A stretch of 6,526 bases of DNA from Candidatus Zhuqueibacterota bacterium. GTDB lineage: Bacteria; Zhuqueibacterota; Zhuqueibacteria; Thermofontimicrobiales; Thiofontviventaceae. The position numbers were made by a program, and so were the translations under genes. The notes below the pieces were generated by a model. The model was not told the DNA's origin, searched no databases, and saw only the letters and a list, made by a program, of their open reading frames with translations. Of the stretch, positions 1 through 5,104 are shown in pieces. The stretch spans positions 1 through 6,526 of the forward strand of contig WJJN01000575.1 of assembly GCA_014729735.1 (NCBI GenBank), read 5' to 3'. The stretch's first letter is position 1. Each line of letters opens with the position of its first letter.

Positions 1-86
1 CGATGCGGGATAAAGCCGTCATTCGCAGATGCAACGAAACAGGGATTGCGATGGTGTTTACAGGAGTGCGGCATTTTAAGCATTGA
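1..86 (+). CDS. purH: 3' end of purH: bifunctional AICAR transformylase / IMP cyclohydrolase (partial)
   Basis: This is the C-terminal end of a gene that begins left of the window. In the frame starting at position 3 it reads 27 codons and stops with TGA at 84-86. The visible tail includes GIAMVFTGVRHFKH, which matches the highly conserved C-terminus of PurH (E. coli-type proteins end in a GIAMVFT..RHF.H pattern). PurH carries out the last two steps of IMP synthesis: it formylates AICAR with 10-formyl-tetrahydrofolate and then closes the ring to IMP. The match is short but highly characteristic, and the purine-gene neighbourhood supports it. The gene is followed by the 424-bp repeat-rich spacer rather than by a tightly packed gene. 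No clear terminator follows the stop codon. Confidence 0.87.
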   Translation, partial: MRDKAVIRRCNETGIAMVFTGVRHFKH

Positions 87-115
87 GATGTTTTCACCAC
101 CGAGACACAGAGGAA

Positions 116-246
116 TGCCCTTTCAGGGATAACTGAATTTAGTCGCTGGTAAACTTATAAAATGTCATTCCGGGCTTGTCCCGGAATCTCCGGTTTATTA
201 AAAGTCTGGGGATTCCTGCATTCGCAGGAATGACACCCAAAAATGA
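116..246 (+). repeat. Composite palindromic repeat, copy A
   Basis: This is the first of two direct copies and aligns with 350-481 at an offset of 234-235. From position 124 rightwards I count about 12 mismatches and one single-base indel over 123 bases, so roughly 90% identity by eye. Inside it, 163-235 forms a 73-bp palindromic element with inverted ends TGTCATTCC (163-171) and GGAATGACA (227-235). That element holds two perfect hairpins: ATTCCGGG/CCCGGAAT (167-187, 5-base loop) and ATTCCTGC/GCAGGAAT (212-231, 4-base loop). The left edge is fuzzy because similarity fades before about 116. The layout resembles REP/BIME or small MITE-like intergenic repeats, and no transposase is present. Confidence 0.88.
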
Positions 247-294
247 TTTAATAAAGTTTTTCAGACGTCGCTCCGGGACTGAGTAAGTTCGAGA

Positions 295-321
295 TTTCCG
301 AAGGCTCAAAGACTTCGGAAA
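295..321. other. 9-bp perfect hairpin between the two repeat copies
   Basis: TTTCCGAAG (295-303) pairs perfectly with CTTCGGAAA (313-321) around a 9-base loop. No run of T follows on either strand, so it does not look like a standard intrinsic terminator. It has no sequence relation to the TGTCATTCC elements on either side. It may be part of another dispersed repeat family or a structured RNA segment of the purH-purCE spacer. Its role is unknown. Confidence 0.6.
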
Positions 322-349
322 CCTGCAAGCCCGTCAAATTAATGAGATT

Positions 350-481
350 TGTCCCGTCAGGGACGATTGAATTTTATCGTTGGTAAACTTTTAAAATGTC
401 ATTCCAGGCTTGTCCCGAAATCTCCCATTTATTAAAAAGTCTGGGGATTTCTGCATTCGCAGGAATGACACCCAAAAATGA
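350..481 (+). repeat. Composite palindromic repeat, copy B
   Basis: This is the second direct copy, one base longer than copy A because of an extra A in the run near 434-438. The palindromic core runs from 397 to 470, with ends TGTCATTCC (397-405) and GGAATGACA (462-470). Its first hairpin (401-421) has decayed and carries two mismatches. The second (447-466) is intact apart from one G-U pair. A short dyad GTCCC/GGGAC with loop GTCA lies at 351-364. The right end includes CCCAAAAATGA, so the repeat supplies the ATG at 478 that extends the purCE reading frame upstream. Decay in this copy against perfect stems in copy A suggests the copies diverged independently after duplication or separate insertion. 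Confidence 0.88.
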
Positions 482-500
482 CATTGTTTCACATAAAGAA

Positions 501-505
501 AGAGG
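501..505 (+). promoter_or_regulatory. Ribosome binding site that decides the purCE start
   Basis: AGAGG lies 5 bases upstream of the ATG at 511. The alternative in-frame ATG at 478 has only an AGGA 13 bases away and sits in the repeat sequence. The protein homology also begins just after 511, so 511 is the preferred start. Confidence 0.7.
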
Positions 506-510
506 CAGTT

Positions 511-1896
511 ATGAATTACATTGAAAATTTGACTACACCGCAAATAAAAAAAATTCATTCCGGCAAAGTCCGGGAGAGTTTTCGCATCGATCCGAATACG
601 AGAATGATCGTAGCGACAGACCGCGTGTCAGCCTTCGATCAGGTATTGAAAACACCGATCCCGGGAAAAGGCGCGGTTTTAAACGGCATCGCCAGTTTTT
701 GGTTCGAGAAAACGCGGGATATTATCGACAATCATCTGATCGAGGTGATCGATCCAAATATTTCGCTGGTGCGGGAGGCGACGCCGATCCGCATCGAGAT
801 GATCGTGCGGGCGTATCTGACCGGCTCGATGTGGCGGAATTACAGCAAGGGAAAGCGGGAATTTTCCGGCATCAAAGTCGGGGATAATTTAAAAAAGCAC
901 CGCCGGTTCCCGGAACTGCTGCTCACCCCGACCACAAAAGAAGAGTCGGACCGTGAAATCAGTCCCAAAGAAATAATTGATCAAGGCTGGGTCGATGCGG
1001 ATATTTACGAACAAATGGAATCGATTTCCCTGCAACTTTTCAAACGCGCGGAAGAATATCTTGAAAAGCGGAATTTAATTCTCGTTGACACGAAATACGA
1101 ATTCGGATTGGTCGATGATAAACTGGTGCTTATAGACGAAATTCATACACCGGATTCCTCCCGTTTCTGGATGGCGGATAATTACAATAAAGATCCGGAA
1201 AACGCCATCCAGATGGATAAAGAGGTCGTGCGGGCGTATCTATTGCAAAATAAAGTTAATGACCATTACCGGGACGAGCTGCCGCAGGAGATCGTTCATG
1301 AAGCAGCGACCCGGTATAATCAGATATTCGAGATGATCACCGGCGAAGCGCCGTCATTCGATATTTCCAATGTCAAGAATCGCATCTATCAAAATCTTGT
1401 CAGAAGGGAATTGATGAAAGAAGGTTATGTCGTGATAGTGATGGGGTCTTCGGCAGATGTGGAGCATTGTGAGAAAATGAAGAAGGTCGTTGAAAAGTAT
1501 GATATTTTTTCCGAAATGCGGGTGATGTCGGCGCACAAGAATGGCGAGGATATTATTGCAAATATGGCTGAATATGATAATTCCGTGGAGCCGGGTGCAG
1601 TCATCGCTGTGGCAGGACTTTCCAACGGGCTCGGCGGTGCGCTTGGCGCTAATTTATCGCTTCCGGTGATCAACTGTCCGCCGTTTAAGGATCAAACCGA
1701 CATTATGGTGAATGTCAATTCATCGCTGATGATGCCGTCCAAAACACCGGCGGCAACCGTGGTCAAGCCGGAATCCGCGGCTCTGGTTGCGCTTCGTAGT
1801 CTGAACGTGCAACGGCTGCGGGATACTTTCAGAAAAGAAGTGCAGGAAGTTAAAAGTAAATTACGCGAGGATGATAAAAAAATCAGGGGGATGTAA
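511..1896 (+). CDS. purC: Bifunctional SAICAR synthetase (ADE1-type PurC) fused to class II AIR carboxylase (PurE)
   Basis: This 461-residue fusion performs consecutive steps: PurE carboxylates AIR to CAIR, and PurC joins CAIR with aspartate using ATP to give SAICAR. Residues 1 to about 283 match the long yeast ADE1-type PurC. Visible motifs are SGKVRESF (17-24), ATDRVSAFD (35-43), YLTGSMW (102-108), DTKYEFG (193-199) and HTPDSSRFW (212-220), plus the family's typical end near ITGEAPSF. Residues ~304-461 form PurE, with GSSAD (312-316), SAHK (340-343), AG.SNGLG (368-375) and INCPPF. SAHK, SNGLG and the DDKKIR tail resemble animal PAICS and class II PurE, which uses CO2 directly and needs no PurK. 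The domains are joined by roughly 20 residues without a stop. The ATG at 511 is preferred over 478. The stop codon lies 2 bases before purB. Confidence 0.93.
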   Translation: MNYIENLTTPQIKKIHSGKVRESFRIDPNTRMIVATDRVSAFDQVLKTPIPGKGAVLNGIASFWFEKTRDIIDNHLIEVIDPNISLVREATPIRIEMIVRAYLTGSMWRNYSKGKREFSGIKVGDNLKKHRRFPELLLTPTTKEESDREISPKEIIDQGWVDADIYEQMESISLQLFKRAEEYLEKRNLILVDTKYEFGLVDDKLVLIDEIHTPDSSRFWMADNYNKDPENAIQMDKEVVRAYLLQNKVNDHYRDELPQEIVHEAATRYNQIFEMITGEAPSFDISNVKNRIYQNLVRRELMKEGYVVIVMGSSADVEHCEKMKKVVEKYDIFSEMRVMSAHKNGEDIIANMAEYDNSVEPGAVIAVAGLSNGLGGALGANLSLPVINCPPFKDQTDIMVNVNSSLMMPSKTPAATVVKPESAALVALRSLNVQRLRDTFRKEVQEVKSKLREDDKKIRGM

Positions 1897-1898
1897 AC

Positions 1899-3272
1899 AT
1901 GGAACGGGCAATCTCGCCACTCGACGGCAGGTATGAAGGTAAATTAAAACATCTTGGAGATTATTTTTCCGAATTTGCATTGATGCGCATGCGCTGTATG
2001 GTGGAGCTGCAATATATAGAAGCGTTGGATCGAACCGGCAAATTCCCCAAGTTGACCGAGCAGGAGCTGGAGCGCATTCACATTACGAAGCATAATTTTT
2101 CGCGGGAAGATTACGACGGGATCAAGAAAATTGAGAGCACGCTGAATCACGATGTGAAGGCGTGCGAGGTCTATCTGCGCCAGAAAATTCAATTGACGAA
2201 CAATAACATGATCCATTTTGGATTGACTTCGGAAGATGTGAATAACCTCTCTTACACCATGCTGCTGAAAGATTATGTGGAAAACGAGCAGATCCCGCAG
2301 ATCGAGGATATATTGCGGGAACTTACGCAAATAATCGAAAACTGGATGCAGGTGCCGTTTCCGTGCCGCACGCACGGGCAGAAGGCATCGCCATCCACCG
2401 TCGGGAAAGAAATTGCCGTTTTTGTGGCGCGGTTGATCCGGCAATTCAAAAAATTGAAGCAATTGCAGTTCATGGGAAAACTGAATGGCGCGACCGGCAC
2501 TTTTTCGGCACTGGCGGCGGCAATACCCGATTTCGACTGGCTCTATTTTTCATGCAATTTTCTGGAACGGCTGGGATTGATCCCGAATATAGCCACGACG
2601 CAGATCGAAGATCATGACACCTGGGCGGAATTCTTCGCCATTGTCAAACGGTTGAACAATATTATCCTGGATCTGGACCGGGATATGTGGCTGTATATGA
2701 CGCTGGGTTATTTTACAGTGGAGTCTGATTCGGAATCAGTGGGATCGTCCACCATGCCGCACAAAGTGAATCCGATCAATTTCGAGAACAGCGAGGGGAA
2801 TCTGGAGATTTCCAATGCGCTGCTTGATATGCTGATCAGCAAGCTTGGTCATTCCCGGATGCAGCGGGATCTTTCGGACAGCACCGTCACACGGAACATT
2901 GGCGTGGCGCTGGCGCATTCCTATCTCGCATTTTCGGAGTCGATCAAAGGATTGAAAAAAGTGAGAGTGAATGAAGCGAAATGTCTGGCAGACCTCGAGG
3001 ACAGCCCCGAGTTGCTGGCAGAGCCAATTCAAACAATATTGAAGGTCGAGGGAATCGATGATCCGTATACGCTGCTGAAAGATTTCACACGGGGACGCAA
3101 AATCACTCGACAGGATATCGATGCATTTGTGGATCAACTGGATATCAGGGACGAGGTGAAACAACGCATTCGCGAACTGCAACCGTCTAAGTACATTGGA
3201 CTGGCGGACGAGATTTGCAGCTTTGTCCTCGAAGATGCAAGAAGTGAATTATTAAAAGGAGATATATCATGA
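1899..3272 (+). CDS. purB: Adenylosuccinate lyase (E. coli-type, long form)
   Basis: This enzyme removes fumarate in two reactions: SAICAR to AICAR in the IMP pathway, and adenylosuccinate to AMP. The 457 residues match the E. coli-type length of about 456. The N-terminus carries AISPLDGRY, typical of this subgroup. Further conserved segments are NHDVK (83-87), TSED (110-113), RTHGQ with the expected general-acid His159, and the fumarase/aspartase superfamily signature GSSTMPHKVNP (282-292), whose mobile loop carries the catalytic serine. A conserved RDLSDST segment follows at 323-329, and LAEPIQT at 373-379. The protein looks complete and intact. An AGGGGG sequence (1885-1890) inside the end of purCE lies 8 bases before the ATG. 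The TGA stop overlaps the purD start by 4 bases, which suggests coupled translation. Confidence 0.96.
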   Translation: MERAISPLDGRYEGKLKHLGDYFSEFALMRMRCMVELQYIEALDRTGKFPKLTEQELERIHITKHNFSREDYDGIKKIESTLNHDVKACEVYLRQKIQLTNNNMIHFGLTSEDVNNLSYTMLLKDYVENEQIPQIEDILRELTQIIENWMQVPFPCRTHGQKASPSTVGKEIAVFVARLIRQFKKLKQLQFMGKLNGATGTFSALAAAIPDFDWLYFSCNFLERLGLIPNIATTQIEDHDTWAEFFAIVKRLNNIILDLDRDMWLYMTLGYFTVESDSESVGSSTMPHKVNPINFENSEGNLEISNALLDMLISKLGHSRMQRDLSDSTVTRNIGVALAHSYLAFSESIKGLKKVRVNEAKCLADLEDSPELLAEPIQTILKVEGIDDPYTLLKDFTRGRKITRQDIDAFVDQLDIRDEVKQRIRELQPSKYIGLADEICSFVLEDARSELLKGDIS

Positions 3273-4516
3273 AAATCGCTGTGATTGGTTCCGGTGGAAG
3301 GGAGCACACGATTGCCTGGAAGCTGTCGCAACATACACAGCCGGAAAATATTTACGTGATCCCCGGAAACGGCGGAACGCAAAATAACGTTAATATTTCC
3401 GTGACAAATTTCGAACGCATCAAGTTTTTTTGCAAAGAAAAGAAGATCGATCTGATCCTGGTGGGACCGGAAGTCCCGCTGGTGGAGGGAATTGTTGATT
3501 ATTTTAAGGACACTAATGTTCAGGTATTCGGACCGGATACACAAGCCGCGCAATTAGAGGGATCGAAAATTTATTCCAAGAAATTTATGCAGAAATATGG
3601 CGTGGCAACTTCGGATGCGCATATTTTCGAAAATGGGGACGTCCCGGATTCCCTGATCAAGGAAATGAATGGGGAATTAGTTTTCAAGTACGATGGACTT
3701 GCAGCGGGAAAGGGCGTGTTCGTCTGCTCTTCTGTCGAGAATGCGCGGGAAAATCTGAAACAATTGAAACGCGAATACGGCGCCGACTCACCGGTTTTAG
3801 TTGAGGAAAAAATGACCGGGCTGGAAATTTCTATCATCGGATTTACGGATGGCAGGTCTATCAAAATGTTGCTGCCGTCGCAGGATCACAAGCCGATTTA
3901 CGATGGCGACGAAGGTCCGAATACCGGCGGCATGGGCGCGTACTGCCCGGTTCCTTTCTGCGATGATAAGCTGCTGAAACAGATCGATGCAGAAGTCGTG
4001 CAACCTACTTTGCGAGGGATCCAACAGGAACGATTGAATTTTAAAGGAGTGATTTATTTCGGATTGATGATCACGGATGACGGTCCGAAAGTGCTGGAAT
4101 ACAACGTTCGTTTGGGTGATCCGGAAACAGAGGTCATTTTACCGGCGCTTAAAAGCAATTTCCTGACGCTGATCAAATCCTGTATGGATGGCACTCTGGC
4201 AGATTTCGAAATGCAATTTCATGACGGCTATTTCGTCGATGTGGTGCTGGCTTCAGGTGGATATCCTAATAAGTACGAAAAGGGATTTGAAATCAGCGGA
4301 TTGGATAAGCTTTCTTCCGAAACCATGTTGTTTCATGCAGGAACAAAGCGCGATAATGGAAAAATCGTGACATCCGGCGGCAGAGTGCTGAATGTCGTCC
4401 GCAGAGCAGATGATCTGAAAACAGCGATTCAGCGGACTTACTCCGAGTGCCAAAAAATTCTTTTCAAAAATAAATATAATCGCACTGATATTGGTATGAA
4501 GGGATTATCGTCATGA
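3269..4516 (+). CDS. purD: Phosphoribosylamine-glycine ligase (GAR synthetase)
   Basis: PurD uses ATP to join glycine to phosphoribosylamine, giving GAR (step 2). At 415 residues it has the usual bacterial length. The N-terminal domain starts with IGSGGREHT (6-14) and includes PGNGGT (32-37) and GPEVPLVEG (66-74). The ATP-grasp domain follows, with FKYDGLAAGKGV (139-150), VLVEEKMTG (176-184) and the glycine-rich DEGPNTGGMGAY (214-225). The metal/substrate segment is LEYNVRLGDPET (276-287), and the C-terminal NRTDIG motif is present. Small departures are Tyr141 where the family usually has Ala (KADG) and RLGDPE where RFGDPE is usual. AAAGGAG (3255-3261) lies 7 bases before the ATG. The gene overlaps purB and purN by ATGA at both ends, so it is very probably co-translated with them. 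Confidence 0.96.
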   Translation: MKIAVIGSGGREHTIAWKLSQHTQPENIYVIPGNGGTQNNVNISVTNFERIKFFCKEKKIDLILVGPEVPLVEGIVDYFKDTNVQVFGPDTQAAQLEGSKIYSKKFMQKYGVATSDAHIFENGDVPDSLIKEMNGELVFKYDGLAAGKGVFVCSSVENARENLKQLKREYGADSPVLVEEKMTGLEISIIGFTDGRSIKMLLPSQDHKPIYDGDEGPNTGGMGAYCPVPFCDDKLLKQIDAEVVQPTLRGIQQERLNFKGVIYFGLMITDDGPKVLEYNVRLGDPETEVILPALKSNFLTLIKSCMDGTLADFEMQFHDGYFVDVVLASGGYPNKYEKGFEISGLDKLSSETMLFHAGTKRDNGKIVTSGGRVLNVVRRADDLKTAIQRTYSECQKILFKNKYNRTDIGMKGLSS

Positions 4517-5088
4517 AAAAACGAATTGCGATATTTATTTCGGGTCGTGGCAGCAATATGGAAGCGATCATCGAAAATGCCGAGTCCGGTCGCCTGAAGG
4601 ATTGCTGTGAAATCGTTTTGGTATTTTCCAACAAAAAAGACGCCCGCGGACTTGAAATTGCCAGGCAGCACGGGATCGAGATTGCATGTATCGAATCCCG
4701 CGGGAAAAAGCGGGAGGATTTTGACAGGGAATTAGTAAAATTACTACAGCCGTATCAACTCGATTATATCGTGCTCGCAGGTTTCATGCGAATTCTTTCA
4801 CCGGTTTTTGTCAGAACATATCCGAATAGAATCATAAATATTCATCCTGCCGATACTGCGGAATTTCAGGGCGTGGAAGCATATAAGTGGGCGTTTGAAA
4901 AGGGAATGAGTGAAACAAAAATAACGGTGCACTTTGTAGACGAAGGCGTGGATACGGGACCCGTTATCGCTCAGCAAAAGGTAGATTTGACTGGCGCTAA
5001 CTCGCTGGAAGAAGTTGAAAAAAGGGGATTGAAAGTGGAACATAAATTTTATAGCAAAGTTTTAGAAGATGTTTTTAAATGCAAATAA
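4513..5088 (+). CDS. purN: Phosphoribosylglycinamide formyltransferase (GAR transformylase), variant substrate loop
   Basis: PurN moves a formyl group from 10-formyl-tetrahydrofolate to GAR, giving FGAR (step 3). The 191-residue length is typical. The N-terminal phosphate-binding motif SGRGSNMEAII (10-20) is present, followed by FSNKKDARGLEIA. The catalytic triad is intact: Asn109 and His111 in INIHP, and Asp147 in EGVDTGPVI. AGFMRILSP (89-97) is also typical of the family. The loop after His111 reads HPADTAEFQG, whereas most PurN proteins have HPSLLP.F.G. This may place the protein in a distinct PurN subgroup, and a related formyltransferase is possible. The pathway context and triad favour PurN. 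AAGGGA (4499-4504) lies 8 bases before the ATG, and the gene overlaps purD by 4 bases. Confidence 0.9.
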   Translation: MKKRIAIFISGRGSNMEAIIENAESGRLKDCCEIVLVFSNKKDARGLEIARQHGIEIACIESRGKKREDFDRELVKLLQPYQLDYIVLAGFMRILSPVFVRTYPNRIINIHPADTAEFQGVEAYKWAFEKGMSETKITVHFVDEGVDTGPVIAQQKVDLTGANSLEEVEKRGLKVEHKFYSKVLEDVFKCK

Positions 5089-5090
5089 TC

Positions 5091-5095
5091 AGGAG
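5091..5095 (+). promoter_or_regulatory. Ribosome binding site of purF, excluding a propeptide
   Basis: AGGAG lies 9 bases before the ATG at 5105. The same frame has a TAA at 5096-5098, two codons upstream of that ATG. The protein therefore cannot begin earlier, and Cys2 directly follows the initiator Met. Confidence 0.8.
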
Positions 5096-5104
5096 TAAAA
5101 TATA

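Larger units (their letters stand above)
87..510. other. Gene-free, repeat-rich spacer between purH and purC-purE
   Basis: I see no credible coding region on either strand in these 424 bases. The spacer is largely made of two copies of a ~131-bp direct repeat (116-246, 350-481) and a third unrelated hairpin (295-321) between them. Only about 30 bases (482-510) separate the second repeat from the likely purCE start. I found no purine riboswitch-like core and no convincing promoter. The promoter for the downstream genes must lie within the repeats or the short leader, or transcription must continue from purH. Confidence 0.8.

Noticed and set aside
351..364. GTCCC/GGGAC hairpin as a terminator for purH
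   Set aside because: The stem is only 5 bp, it lies 265 bases after the purH stop, and no T tract follows.
367..397. Possible sigma70-like promoter TTGAAT (367-372) with TAAAAT (392-397)
   Set aside because: The spacer is 19 bases, the sequence lies inside repeat copy B, and copy A has a similar AT-rich stretch. It is too weak to call without transcript ends.
116..481. CRISPR array or insertion sequence in the spacer
   Set aside because: There are only two long copies with no short regular spacer units, no cas gene and no transposase frame.
87..510. Purine riboswitch or PurR-type operator in the purCE leader
   Set aside because: I found no recognisable purine riboswitch three-way-junction core and no operator I could name. 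The structure present is explained by palindromic repeats.
478..510. ATG at 478 as the true start of purCE
   Set aside because: It comes from repeat copy B, has poor SD spacing (13 bases), and adds residues without homology. The ATG at 511 has AGAGG at 5 bases.
511..1896. The purC-purE fusion as a sequencing or assembly artefact
   Set aside because: Both halves stay in one frame through a plausible linker with no sign of a frameshift, and the same domain order is known in animal PAICS.
1944..2462. 172-codon open frame on the minus strand inside purB, and similar opposite-strand or out-of-frame open frames across the cluster
   Set aside because: They lie wholly within strongly conserved purine genes, lack recognisable domains or convincing ribosome binding sites, and reflect codon bias of the true genes.
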